From Mauremys mutica (Eukaryota > Chordata > Testudines > Geoemydidae): a stretch of 64,000 nucleotides of DNA. A program made the translations under genes and the position numbers. The notes under the pieces are model-generated. The model did not search any database. It had not been told where the DNA came from and saw nothing but the letters and a program-made list of their open reading frames with translations. Shown piece after piece: positions 43,823-55,537 of the stretch. Positions within the stretch are counted from its first letter, which is position 1. The number at the start of each line of letters is the position of its first letter. The stretch is from the NCBI RefSeq assembly GCF_020497125.1, contig NC_059084.1, positions 32,952,203 through 33,016,202 on the forward strand. Direction: 5' to 3'.

Positions 43823-46255
43823 TCAAAAGTTTTGTTTGGGCCCCATAGGTGGCTTAGGGGGCACTTGACATTGGGTTCCCTGAGGGCCAGACTGTCTCTG
43901 CCGATTCCCCCTGCCGCGCCGTCTGGTCGTATCCTGATGCGGCCTAGCCTGGTTGTAAGGGCGGTGTGGTTGGGGCTGGAAGGACCTTCGTTGGGTCACC
44001 GGCGTATGCATACCCAACGAGCGCATTATGATCCAATTGTCCTTCAGACTCTGCAACCTGGGGTCGGTTTTGTCTGAAAAAAGGCCCCGGCCTTCAAAGG
44101 GTAAATCCTGAATTGTCTGCTGCAATTCAGGGGGAAGGCCTGAAGCCTGTAGCCAGGAGATACGTCTCATCGTTACCCCGGACGCGAGCGTTCTGGTTGC
44201 CGAGTCCGCTGCGTCCAGAGAGGCCTGGAGAGAGGTTCTTTCCACTTTTTTACCCTCTTCAAGTAGGGCCGTAAACTCTGCGCGGGACTCCTGGGGAAGG
44301 AGCTCCATAAACTTGCCCACAGATACCCACGTATTAAAATTATAGCGACTTAGGAGGGCTTGTTGATTCGCCACCCTAAGTTGGAGGCCCCCAGCCGAGT
44401 AAATTTTACGGCCTAGGAGGTCCATGCGTCTAGCCTCCTTCGCCTTAGGAGCTGATGCTTGCTGGCCATGACGCTCCTGTTCATTCATCAATCGGACAAC
44501 CAGGGAGCAGGGAGGTGGGTGGGTGTAGAGATATTCGTACCCCTTTGAGGGGACCATATATTTCCTCTCTACTCCCCTAGCTGTAGGTGTAATTGAAGCT
44601 GGGGATTGCCAAATTGTGTCCGCATTGGCTTGTACAGTGCAGATGAACGGGAGAGCCACTCGAAGGGGTGCATCCGCCGATAAGATGTCCACGACCGGGT
44701 CCTCTATTTCACCTCCTCCATTGGTAAATTCATGTTCTGGACTACTCTCCTCAAGAAGTCTTGATGGGCCCTGAGATCGATCGGAGGAGGGCCTGAGGAG
44801 GATGTTCCTGCTATGGCCTCATCGGGTGAGGAGGAGGAGGAGGAGAGGCCCGGTACCAACGGGTCCTGAGGTGGTCGTGGACTGGCGGGGCACTATCTGC
44901 ATCAGGTGGAACCTCAGTGTCTGCAGACTGAAGTGGATCCTCGTCCGTGCCCGCGGGGGGAGGACGGCTCACTGTCGCTTCGGGAACCCTGTGCTCTGAT
45001 GGGCCTGACCGCTGAGCCACTGATGGGGCACCTTGGGCCTGGTGGTATGCCCACAGAGTCCAAAAGGACCATTGATGAGGACCTTGTTCGTGGCTTTGTG
45101 TCTCTGGATAGTGGATGGGAACATCAGAGTCGCGTTCCTGATGGTAGGAAGCACTACCAGCCTGAGATGATACCGATGTGTGCCTCGAAGGCCACGGTGG
45201 TGCCGAGAGACCCTAGGGGGGCGCTGTTGTTCTTGGCGCTCGGTCCCGGGGTGGTACCGGGGAGCGGTACTGGACTTGTCGGTGCCGCAAGCGAGACCGG
45301 GACCTTCTACCGTGCCAGTGCCATGAGGTCGACCGGGATCTTGAGTCCCTGTGCCGGGAGTGACTGCGGGACACACGGTACCGAGATCAGTACCGAGAGT
45401 CGGATCGGTACCAGGAGTATCTGTCTGGTGAACAAGATGCTGAACATCTCCGCGAGTACGACCGGTACCGCGATGGAGAGTAGTGCCGGGACTGCGAGCG
45501 GTGCCGGGATCGGGAACGGTGTGAGCGGGAGCGTCTCCGAGACCGTGACCTGGAATGACATCTCTCGGGTGGACCAACGGAAGGAGGCCTTATCAGGATT
45601 GGAGAACCCGCACCGGCGGTGCCGGGGGTTGAGGCTGCATCGGCTCCGTCATAGTGATGAGCTCTCTTGCCGTAGAGAAAGTCTCTGGCGTAGAAGGGAG
45701 AGCGAGCTCAACCACAGCATGAGCCGGGGAGCTATGTGGCACTGGACTCAACAGCCCTTGTGGGACCGGAATCGACGGTGCCGTGCTAGGAGGAACTGCC
45801 AACTGTGGTGCCGGTGTTGACGGTGCCGCAGCGGTTGCCGGGGTCCGACGGACGGCCTTTGATGCGCACTCCTTTTGCGAGGATGGGGTCGGAGCACTAT
45901 GGCGTTTCCCAGTCGGGGAAAGGGAGCGGTGCCGGGGAGTCGGTGCCGGCAGATGTCGGTGCCGGGAGTCCTTCTCGGTACCGGAGTGATCCGGTGCCGA
46001 AGGTGTGCTCCTCACCAAGGCAGTCAGTTGGGTGGTCGGTACCGGCGCCGCAGGACTAAGTGCCGATTCCATGAGGAGCTTCTTTAATCGGAAGTCCTGC
46101 TCCTTCTTCGTTCTTGGTTTGAACGACTTGCAAATGCGGCACTAGTCCGTCAGGTGGGATTCTCCTAAGCACTTTAGGCAGGAGTCGTGAGGATCCCCTA
46201 TTGGCATCGGCTTCTGGCACGACGAGCACGGTTTGAATCCTGGTGCCTTGGGCAT
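43823..46255 (-). pseudogene. DIRS Gag-like gene remnant (copy C)
   Basis: The ATG at 46255 is retained and the first residues match the other copies, but a TAG follows at about 46146-46144 inside the cysteine cluster (LTD*C). Readable pieces are 45593-46072 (proline-rich) and 43823-44692 (C-terminal block with LLGRKIYSAGGLQLRVANQ). The SR-rich middle (about 44820-45590) is scrambled by frameshifts. Confidence 0.82.
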
Positions 46256-46639
46256 GGGCCTGCACCGGGTCGGAGGAAAGGGGGTAATCCCCAATCCCCT
46301 GTTCAACTATATACACTAACTATGAATATAAGTACTAAAACTAACTATAACTACAAGAACTCGAACTATAAACACGGTAAAGAGTAAATAACTACGAGAA
46401 GCTAGGGATGTGGAGGTCAGCAAAAGCCGGTCTCCACAGTTCCAACGACCGTCACGGGCAGTAAGAAGGAACTGAAGGGCTGTTGGGTCGGCAGGGGTAT
46501 ATATCCGGCACTATAGCGGCGCCACGCCAGGGGGCGACCCAGCTGACCCACCGAGTGTTGCTAAAAATCTTCCGACGAGCGTGCACGCGGCGCACGCACA
46601 CCTGATTGGAATCGATATGAGCAAGCACTCGAAGAAGAA

Positions 46640-47053
46640 CAGCTAAATTTAAACTGTGCCTATGCAGGCAGCAGGCTACCTGGCCAGGCTTCTCCCTCAG
46701 CCAATCCCCCTGCTACAAGCTAGAGCGGAGCCCCTGCAGCCCCTGCTGAGTGCGAGGGTCGGGGGAACGCGGAGCCTAGCCATGTCGGGCAGCCTGGCTG
46801 GAGGAGAAGGGAGGACAAGGAGAAAAATGTGACAGTGAGTTTTCAGTTTTTCAGGCTTATTCCAATAGTAAAGTTTTACTGCAGACAGTACGGGTAGTAG
46901 TAATAGTAGCTTTAGTTTCTGAATCTAAGTCATGCAATGGGAGGGATCCATGAAGTATGTGGGTTGCTTGTGTTTGGACTGTACGGGTACGAAATGTAAC
47001 TTACTTCTACCCCTGGCCCCGCCCCCTCTGTCTGAGGTTCTGCTCTTTGGGGG
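46640..47053. other. Intergenic sequence right of DIRS copy C
   Basis: No gene seen. From about 46975 it becomes GC-rich toward the first MITE. Confidence 0.5.
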
Positions 47054-47061
47054 GGCAGAGT

Positions 47062-47271
47062 CAGGGTATTTTGCCGCCCCAAGCACGGCAGGCAGGCTGC
47101 CTTCGGCGGCTTGCCTGCGGGAGGTCCCCGGTCCCGCGAATTCGGCGGCAGCCTGTAGGAGGTCCACTGAAGCCGCGGGACCAGCAGACCCTCCGCAGGC
47201 ATGCCGCCAAAGGTAGCCTGCTTGCCGCCCCAGGCACGCGCTTGACGTGCTGGTGCCTGGAGCCGCTCCTG
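47062..47271. mobile_element. hAT-type MITE (210 bp)
   Basis: Starts CAGGGTATTTTGCCGCCCCA, ends GGAGCCGCTCCTG, flanked by perfect 8-bp duplications GGCAGAGT (47054-47061, 47272-47279). Related to the MITE at 47795-47958 (shared TTGCCGCCCCAAGCA-type core). Confidence 0.8.
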
Positions 47272-47510
47272 GGCAGAGTGGGACCCTTACTGGTAAGAGC
47301 TGTATTTTACTTTCACCCCTGGCTCTGCACCTCCTGCCTGCCCCAGCCCTGAGCCTCCTCCTGCACCCCCACCCTGAGCGCCCTCCAACACCCTAACTCC
47401 CTCCCAGACTGCACCCCACCCTGAGCACCCTCCTGCACCCCCATCCTGAGCCCCCTCTCACACCCTAACCCTAATCCAGACCTTCGAATCACGGTATCAC
47501 AGTGTTAAAC

Positions 47511-48498
47511 CAGGGGTCTCAAACTCAAATGACCACAAGGGCCACATGAGGACTAGTACATTGGCCTGAGGGCCACATTACTGACACCTCCCCCCACGCC
47601 ATTCTTGGCCCCGCCCCCACTCCACCCCTTCCATGAGGCCCCGCCCCTGCCCTGCCTCTTCCCTGCCCCCATTCCAACCCCTTCCCCGAAATCCCCACCC
47701 TAACTCTGCCCCCTCCCTGCCCCCAGGGGGTGCGGCAGGGGGTCAGGGTTCAGCAGGGGGGTCAGGGCAGGGGGGTCAGGGTGCAGGGTACAGCCAGGGG
47801 CGGCTCTAGACATTTCGCCGCCCCAAGCAGGAGGCGCTCTGCCGGTTGCTGGTCCCGCGGCTCCAGTGGACCTCCCGCAGGCTCCACCGGCAGAGCGTCT
47901 CCTGTGGCATGCCGCCCCAAGCACGTGCTTGGCGTGCTGGGGTCTGGAGCTGCCCCTGGGTACGGCAGGAGGTCGGGGTGCGGCAGGATGCTCAGGGGAG
48001 TGGGTTGAGGTGCAGGAGGGGTGTGGCAGGGGGTCGGGGTGCAGGGTGCGGCAAGGGGCTCAGGGCAGGGGGTTCGACTGCAGGAGGTGTTCGGGGGGAG
48101 GGCTCTGGCCCGGCGCGCACTGGGGGCAGGGCAGGCTCCCTGCCTGCCTGCCCTGCCCCCGCGCCGCTCCAGGAAGCGTGTGGAACGTGGGGGAGGAGAG
48201 GCGGGGGTGTTGATGTGGCTTCAGGCACCACTGCCAGCAGCTCCCATTGGCCGTGGTTCCCCGTTCACGGCCAATGGGAGATGCTGGGGGCGGCGCCTGA
48301 AGCAATATCAACACCCCCCCCGCACCTCTCCTCCCCCAGGTTCTTTCCGCTTCCCGGAGAGCGCGGGAAGCCTGCCCTGCTCCCGGTGCGCGCCAGGTCA
48401 GAGCCGCTCTAGGTAAACGCTGGGGAAGGGCGGGGGGGCCGTGAGGAGCTCACAGGCCGCAGAAAATAACCTTGTGGGCCGCATGTTTGAGACCCCGG
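47511..48498. mobile_element. hAT-type non-autonomous element, host of a nested MITE
   Basis: Starts CAGGGGTCTCAAACTCA, ends TGTTTGAGACCCCGG, with perfect 8-bp duplications TGTTAAAC (47503-47510, 48499-48506). About 990 bp, GC-rich, no transposase; it contains the MITE at 47795-47958. Confidence 0.85.
47795..47958. mobile_element. hAT-type MITE (164 bp), nested
   Basis: Starts CAGGGGCGGCTCTAGA, ends TCTGGAGCTGCCCCTG, flanked by GGTACAGC (47787-47794) and GGTACGGC (47959-47966, one mismatch). It is inserted in the 47511-48498 element and so is younger. Confidence 0.82.
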
Positions 48499-48719
48499 TG
48501 TTAAACCAAGATTTTCAGAAATAATGAAGCATATTCAATCACAAAAAATATTAATAATAATTTTTTGTGAGAGCAAAAAGGTTTTTTGGACTGTTAATAA
48601 AATACAAATATTTTTAAAATATTGTTTTTCATCTTTATCTCATCCTTTAAAAAAATTGTATGTTTTATAATGTACATAATATATTACTATAGTGGTACAT
48701 GTATATAATTTATACATAA

Positions 48720-48722
<3 letters not shown>

Positions 48723-48756
<34 letters not shown>
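48723..48756. repeat. (AT)n microsatellite
   Basis: An uninterrupted run of alternating A and T about 30 bases long in an AT-rich stretch between hAT remnants. Confidence 0.9.
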
Positions 48757-48759
<3 letters not shown>

Positions 48760-48762
48760 GGG

Positions 48763-48825
48763 GGGCTCAAAAAATTTTTTACTGATAGGGGTGCGCAATC
48801 AAAAAAGTTTGGAGACCACTGATCT
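48763..48825. mobile_element. Terminal fragment of another hAT-like element
   Basis: The stretch ending AAAAAGTTTGGAGACCACTG (read outward as CAGTGGTCTCCAAACTTT) looks like a hAT terminus. The partner end is not found; an AT-rich stretch and (AT)n lie on its inner side. Confidence 0.45.
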
Positions 48826-49470
48826 AGTCTGATCTCCTCTACATCACCATAGAATTTCATCTAGTTACTCCTGCACTGAGCCCAGTAACAACTTCTGTTT
48901 GACTATAATGTATCATCTAGAATAGCGTGCACCCTTGATTTGAAGATATCAAGAGATGGAAAATCCATCACTTCCCTTGGTAGTTTGTTTCACTGGTTAA
49001 TGACCTTCGCTGTTAAAAATGTGTGCCTAATTACTAACTTGAGTTTGTCTGGCTTCACCTTCCAGCCATTGGTTGTTGCTCTACTTTTCTCTACTAAATG
49101 ACAGAGCCCTTTAGTGCCCCATGTTTTGTCCGTGTGAAAGTACTTATACACCATAATCACGTCATGTTCCAATCTTTTTTTTTTTTTATAAACTAAACAG
49201 ATTGACCTCTTTAAATCTTTCATTGTAAGGCATTTTCTCCAATCCTTGAACCATTTTTGTGGCTCTTTTCTGAACCTTCTCCAATTTTTCAACATCGTTT
49301 TTAAAATGTCTCTAGAACTGGGTGCAGTATTCTAGCATTGGTCTTACCCAGTGCAATAAACAGAGATAAAATCACCTCTACTCCTACTTTTTAGTTCTGT
49401 TTATACATCCAAGGATCACATGAGCCTTTTTTGCCATGTTCAGTTGCTTGTCCACTTCATTAATTCGGAA
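48826..49470 (-). mobile_element. CR1 3'-end fragment (minus strand)
   Basis: Reverse complement of the CR1 3' region: CATCACTTCCCTTGGTAGTT, GTTTCACTGGTTAATGACCT, TTGAGTTTGTCTGGCTTCAC, CACGTCATGTTCCAATC. Noncoding and diverged. Confidence 0.65.
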
Positions 49471-50045
49471 ACTGGTCTGAAATCAGTATGAAATTCAATA
49501 AAGGCAAGTGTAAATTACTACATTTAGGAAGGAAAAATCAGATGCACAAAAACAAAATGAGGAATAACTGGTTAGGCAGTAGTACTCCAGAAAATTATCA
49601 GGGCTTTATAGTGACTCACAAATTGAATATAAGCCACCAACGTAATGCAGTGGTGGAAAAAGCTAATATAATTCTAGGGTGTATTAGCAGGAGCATCATA
49701 TGCAAGAAACGGGAGATAACTGTCCTGCTCTACTCAGCACTGGTGAGGAGGAATCAGCTGGAACAGTTTCCAGTTTTGGTGCCACATTTTAGGAAAGATG
49801 TGGATAAATTGGAGAGAGGAGAGCAATGAAAATTATAAAAAGTTTATAAAAAAAAATCAGACCTATGAGGAAAACTTAGAAAAACTGGGCATGTTTAATT
49901 TTGAGAAAAGAAGATGGGTGGGGGGAAACTGACAACAGTCTTCAAATATGTTAAGGGGTGTTTTTAAAAGATGGTGATCAGTTGTTCTCCATGTCCACTG
50001 AAGGTGGAATAAGAAGTAATGGGCTTAATCGTCAGCAAAGGAAGT
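49471..50045 (+). mobile_element. CR1 LINE fragment (plus strand)
   Basis: MKFNKGKCKLLHLGRKNQMH, EKANIILGCISRSII and VLLYSALVRRNQ, followed by FRKDVDKLE, mark the C-terminal RT part of CR1. It is truncated 5' and ends in a degraded 3' region. It abuts an oppositely oriented CR1 copy. Confidence 0.85.
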
Positions 50046-50215
50046 TGAGAGCTTGTCTACAGTAACCAATGTATTAAATATTATTGGGTCAGCATTTAGT
50101 ATTGGTAATGAGACACTGAACAAGATTGTTTTGAATAAAATGTTTCTGATCAGGGTGCAGTGTTAATGATCCCAAAGTGTGACTGGTACTACCAGGGAAT
50201 TTGTTTACCCAATTT

Positions 50216-50400
50216 GTAAGGAGGGCTAGCTCAGTGGTTTGCACATTGGCCTACTAAATCTAGGGGGTTGTGAGTTCAATCCTTGAGGGGGCCACTTAGG
50301 GATCTAGGGCAAAATCAGTCCTTGGTCCTGCTACTGAAAGCAGGGGGCTGGACTCAATGACCCCTTGGGGTCCCTTCCAGTTCTAGGAGATAGATATATA
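50216..50400 (+). mobile_element. tRNA-derived SINE (Cry type)
   Basis: tRNA-like head with an A box (GGGCTAGCTCAGTGGTTTGC) and B box (GGGTTGTGAGTTCAATCC-like, about 50266-50283), then a tRNA-unrelated body and a CR1-like tail (ACTCAATGACCCCTTGGGGT, CCCTTCCAGTTCTAGGAG). This is the structure of cryptodiran turtle Cry SINEs, mobilised by CR1-type LINEs. It is not a functional tRNA gene. Confidence 0.85.
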
Positions 50401-51544
50401 TCTCCATATTATTAGTTACTGTATAACTTAATTTCTTTACCAATTTGGTTTTTTCCTTGCTTTCATGTTGTTTGCTGCCATTCATTTGTTGAGTTTTACC
50501 TGTGTGTTGGTTAAACAGTTTAGCTACGTTATGCACATTGTAAATGATGTACAGCAATAATATAATACAGCAGAACTACAATTGCTTTTACATAGTGGCC
50601 AAGTTTAAATTAACTGACGGTGATTTCTAGCTGATTGCCAACTTCACTGTCCATATATGGTAGATTGAGGTGTATTTGACCATTTTTTTATTTATAAGGC
50701 ATTTTATTTTTCTTTTCTTGATACTTGGGGGTTCCTTCACTGTCTACTGAGATCTTCTGATGTCTTTGTGCTGTGATATTTTCTGGTGTCTTTGTTCTGT
50801 GGGATGTAACCTTAAACAGCTTAAGTTAGTTAACATCATAACATTTTTTGTTTCTTTGTTTTACATTGTTTTTGTTTCTAGTAACTCTAATTTCATACAC
50901 AGATTAATGAAGTGTGTTTACAATGTGATAGGGACCAAGTTTTTTATAACACAATCTATATTTTGCAATTGTTGTAATTTTTACATGAGCTGCATTACTA
51001 ATACTTTATATGAAATGTAATGCTTAATGGCTAGAATAGCTGCTCACAATCTTCTATGAGAAGGTGTATTGCTTTCCCTTGCTGAGCACTCTGGTTTAGC
51101 AAAAGAGTTAGTAACAGATGTTTTACCAAGATTTTGAGAGTTAATTTGCTTGTGATACCAATTCCATTTTCATAAACTGTTTAGAAGCACAAGCTTTAAC
51201 AACCACTATTTCCCTATAACATAAAAGAAAAGTGTATAACATTAAACCAAAATAAATTTTAAATGCAAGTCTATGCAAACACTTTAAGGGTATTAAATTT
51301 GCACAATGCTTTGTTGTGTTTGGGAGCCAAAGGTGGAAACCTGATGAAATTGTATGGTTAACTTTATGCATAAATTGTTATTTTAAAATATTTTTGCTAT
51401 GACGTTCTTATAACTATATTTAAAAGTGCAAACAAGTTTATAAAACCCAAACAAGACATTGACTTTTTGTTAATATTACCTTTACCTTAATGTTGAGGTT
51501 TCCCCTGCTTTTTTTCCTTTGAATAAAGAATTTTAATTAAACAA
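50401..51544. other. AT-rich intergenic sequence
   Basis: Low-complexity AT-rich DNA without recognisable genes. Short open frames at 50760-51020 and 51141-51371 lack any coding signature. AAATAAAGAATTT near 51520 could be a poly(A)-like remnant. Confidence 0.5.
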
Positions 51545-52870
51545 ACAGCTCCAGCAGAAGCCTCAGGGAAGGGACCGCTGCAGAAGTGAAGAGGAGAGCC
51601 CTGGACTGACACTTGGGGAACTGAGGTGAGGTCCACACAGAATCCTCTTCTTCTGGTTCCCTCAGGAACAGTGGAGTGCCTGGAGACATCTCAGGTGAAC
51701 AAATCGGTACCAGGCACACCTCTGTTTATCTAGATGTCCTTGGTACTGAAAGCACGGCGGAGCCAACGAATGCTCAGTTGGGAGTCGCTGATCTGGTCAG
51801 GTCCTGAGGAAAACGGAACTCCTGTGGTACCGCCAGGGGCATCAGTACCAATGCTGATGGCTGTGCTGAAGTAGTTGTGGCCGGGGGTGTTTACAGTAGT
51901 GCAGTTTTTGATGAAGTTGAGTGCTTCACGCCCTCCAAGGGAGGCACAATCAGAGCGTGAGCAGGCTTCTTCAATGCCGAGGGAACAGCTCTTCTTGCTG
52001 CTTTGATCTGATGATGGTACTGAGGTTTGCTCTGGGGCTGAAGCCTTGCTTCCATGTGCGCTAGCTGTGCCCTGGGTATGAGAGGAACTGGAAGCCTCAT
52101 CAGTACCTGACTGGAGAGCTGAAGGAACCGATGATCTCGGCATTTTAGAGGTAGTCTCTCTATCTGGTGAACTTGGGGCACTTTTATTCGAGGGCTTGTG
52201 AGAGGAATCCTGTATCTGCCTCTTGAGTGCCCTGAAAGTGTGGGGCTCTGAGGCAGCAGACTTACTTGGGGCCTGGCATATGGGGGAAGGGGATCCCTTG
52301 GCCTGAATATGAGGCCAGGTGTAAAGAGAGCTCCATCATAAGGAGGCAAAGTTTAATTTCTCGGTTTTTCCTGGCTCTTGATTTTTAATGCGAGGCAAAA
52401 GTTGCACTTTGGAGAGACATGCAATTCCTCGAAGGCAGCGGCTACAACCAGAATGTCTGTCACTGACCTGGAGGGCCTTCTGCCACGACAAACAGCATCT
52501 GAAGCCAGGCTAACTAGGCATCATCTGACAAACAGAAAATGTCTGCCTACCTAAAACTATCTAAATAGTATAGAGAAAGGAGAAAAACTATTTTTAAAGA
52601 GAGGAAAGAAGCTAGAATAAAAGGAAATATGGGCTATGTGAGAACAAACACTACAACTAACTACAACTGCTAGAGCTTTGTCTCAGGTCGTGGTGGTTGA
52701 GAAGGAACTGAGGGGTTGTTCACCCATGCAGTGCTATCTAACAATAGGATGGGGCACGAAACTGACTAATGCATTCATGGACCTAATGGCCACCGCTATG
52801 CGAAATCTCCACTCAAAGGTGTAGGGGTGCTAGCACATCTTGAGTGGACACACGATTTGAAGAGCAGGAT
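51545..52870 (-). mobile_element. Decayed DIRS-like 5' end (gag remnant and terminal repeat)
   Basis: On the minus strand, bases 52500-52340 translate to a degenerate version of the DIRS Gag start (GF.., SD.HS.CSRCLRG). They are followed by Ser/Pro-rich open stretches (52349-51730) with GGTACC-rich DNA like the gag genes. Upstream, 52650-52730 shows AACTAACTACAACTGCTAGAG and GAGAAGGAACTGAGGGG, matching the leader and terminal repeat of copies A-D, and the end near 52870 carries GAAGAGCAGG. No RT or recombinase remains. It represents a different, older family. Confidence 0.6.
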
Positions 52871-53311
52871 ATTCTTGTAACCCTCTTGCTAGCTGGCATT
52901 AAGGTGTTCTTGGGTCACAGAAGGTCACTAGGATAGGCCAGCCCACTTGATCCTGGCTTCTTTCTCTCAGTGGCAGGCTGAGCCATTCAATTGCTGCTCA
53001 GACCTTCGAGATTGACAGCTAGCTCAGCCAGATTTTGCTCGACATTTCCCTACTAATGGTCAGATCAGCCAATCTCTATTCTCTGCTGTCTGTAAGTGAC
53101 AGCCAATTCCAGCTCCGCAATCCTGATGGACAGTAATCCTCGCCATTCACCGCTCCTTGTCCCCCAAATGCTGCTCATTTTACCCTTTGATCACATGGGG
53201 CCCTGGCAGCAGGAGATAACATGACTAAATTGGGAATCCAGAGTTTTTTAGTTGTAAGTGGGAGTCTTCTTAATGTACCAGGAGATGAAATCAGTCTGAT
53301 ATCACGTGCCA

Positions 53312-53525
53312 TGCAGCCTACAGTGGCTTAGTGAATAGGGGGTTGGACTAGGACTTAGGAGAGCTGGGTTCAGGTCCCAGTTCTGCCACTGGTTAGCTGG
53401 TGACCTTTACTAAGTCATTTTATTATCCTTTGCCTCAATTTCTCCATCTGTAAAATAGGGATAATGATACTGCACCGTTGCTAAAGTGCTTTGAGATCTA
53501 AAGATGAAAAGTGCTATGTAACAGA
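53312..53525 (+). mobile_element. MIR (CORE-SINE) copy
   Basis: Contains TGGCTTAGTGAATAGGGGGT, GGGTTCAGGTCCCAGTTCTG, CCACTGGTTAGCTGGTGACC and CTCCATCTGTAAAATAGGGA, characteristic of MIR. An ancient amniote repeat. Confidence 0.85.
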
Positions 53526-55157
53526 TAGGGGGTATTATGTATTGATCAACACCACTGAGCATCAAGGTTGGAAATACTGTAAGTCAGTAGCTAGTACCAT
53601 TAAAGGAAATGAAGTTTTATAAATGTAAATTTGCTGGAAAAGATTGAAATATTCCTTGATATAGAAAGGAATTGACATTTAAATAACTGTGTATTGCCCA
53701 GACTTTAAGACATGTTGATTTTTTTAAAAGTGACCCTTAACTTAACTTACCGCAGCCTTACCTGAATCTGATTGACTGCTGTCTTGGGTGGGCAGAGCCT
53801 GTCACGGTATGCCTTGTCCCCCCTGGCCATAACCTCTGGAGAGGTACCAGCTCGTTTTCAGGTGTGGGGAGGAGGAATTCTCTCACCAGAGCCCCTTTGT
53901 TACTGTGCCCACCTAGTTGGCTCAAACCAGGTGTTCCTGGGCATCTAGTCTCTCACTGTGTTAGACTGCAGCTCCCTGTTAGGAACACAGGAATTGCTCT
54001 GCTGGTTCAGACTATGGCCCAGCTGGCCCAGTGGCCTGTCAGACAGTGGCCAGCACCACTGCTTAAGAGGATGGTGCAAAGAACCCCCTAATGGACAGTA
54101 ATGGAATGTCCTTCCCCAGAGAAAGTCTCTCCCTCATCCTGTCAGTCCGAGGATGGTGCTTGCCCCACAGCAGGAGTTAGACCTTGCACACGCATTGTTT
54201 GATCCTTCAGACCCACTTGTTCACAGGGAGGCTGGGGAACTGCTTGATTCACACAGGAGCCACAGGGGAGGAACTATGCTTAATCTTTTGGATAGATCAT
54301 CATGACTTTCTATAACAATTTTCAGAGTTCGTTAGAAGGTGTCAGCAAAGTGATGTAATCCTGTGGCAGTCCCACACATCCTGCATTAGATAGCACATAC
54401 CATTTCTTGCAGGCCAAGCGAAAAACTCATCCCAGTCAGACTTGACTAAACACTTGGTCTTATTCTTTGGCTACAGCCTGAGAAGTCATTCACCTCAGAA
54501 GAATGGCCTCAGAACAGGGGGCTGGAACTAAACTATACTAGCACCTCCTTAAGCTCTTCTGAAAAGATCTAATTATGTCACCCCACTGCTAGAAAATGCA
54601 CCTGCTCACTATGCTCCCACAGGGCAAGGGCCATCATCTTTGACCAAATCTAAGTGTTCATTTGAAGAGTAAGCTTGTAGTTCCAGGGGTTATGAAAAAC
54701 CTTCCAAAGAGAACAGGATTCCAGGGCTGAGCTGTCTTCCCCAGGGCCTGGCTACGTGGGAGTGTTGTACCACTGTAACTAGGTACCAAGGTACGCCACT
54801 GCCACGTGTGCACTCAGTTATATTGGCATAAAGGTGCTGTACAGCTGTTCCCATACAGGAAGGGCAGTAACTGCATCACTATAACTACATCCACACTAGG
54901 GCTCATATCAGTTTACCTATCTTAATAAAAATCATCTCCCAGCCAATAGTTATACTGGTGAAACTTTCAGGTGGAGCCCAGGCCTTGCTGCCACTGCTCA
55001 TCAGCGCTTCTACAAAATGCACTAGTGAGCCTGGGCACTTTCCAGCCACTATCTGCCATTTCCACCCCAGCTCTCTACTTCCTTTTGAAGCTGTGTGTTT
55101 TGGTTTATTTTCCAGAGATGCCTTAGCTGCCTTTTCCCACATTGAGTTTGTGGTGTC
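53526..55157. other. Intergenic sequence left of the Harbinger element
   Basis: Apart from the CR1-like piece at 53985-54090, no gene. Around 54770-54960 there is a MITE-like stretch (CATCCACACTAGGGCTCATA, CAGTTTACCT) that I cannot bound. Confidence 0.4.
53985..54090 (-). mobile_element. Diverged CR1-type 3'-end fragment
   Basis: AGGAACACAGGAATTGCTCT and CTGTCAGACAGTGGCCAGCA resemble the fragment at 23755-24030, with more mutations. No coding content. Confidence 0.45.
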
Positions 55158-55537
55158 TGTGGGTATGTCTACACTACAAGAGTAGTTCGATTTAACTTAG
55201 GTCGAATTTGTGGATTCAACCTTATGAATTCGAATTTGTGTATCCACACTAAGGACACTAATTCGACTTTGTGAGTCCACACTAACGGGGCAAGCGTCGA
55301 CATTGGAAGTGGTGCATTCTGGGCAGCTATCCCACAGTTCCCGCAGTCCCCGCTTCCCATTGGAATGCTGGGTAGAGCCCACAATGCCTGCTGGGGGAAA
55401 AATGTGTCGAGGGTGGTTTTGGGTAACTGTCGTCATTCAACCGTCACTCCCGCCCTCTCTCCCTGAAAGCGCTGGCGGGAAATCTGTTACCGCACTTTTC
55501 TGGTCAGTGACAGCGCGGACGCCACAGCACTGCGAGC

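Larger units (their letters stand above)
35125..46639 (-). mobile_element. DIRS retrotransposon, copy C (upstream of ERGIC3), interrupted by copy D
   Basis: Left repeat 35125-35336, internal complementary region about 35373-35472, right repeat 46463-46639. Without the nested copy D it is 6.1 kb, matching B, whose terminal repeat type it shares. Genes are decayed: gag has stops and frameshifts, RT is split by copy D and has a frameshift near 37675, and the recombinase has a stop. It begins about 1.3 kb upstream of the ERGIC3 start codon. Confidence 0.93.

Noticed and set aside
50226..50290. Possible tRNA gene (A and B box)
   Set aside because: The sequence continues into a SINE body with a CR1-like tail, and the cloverleaf is degraded; it is a SINE head.
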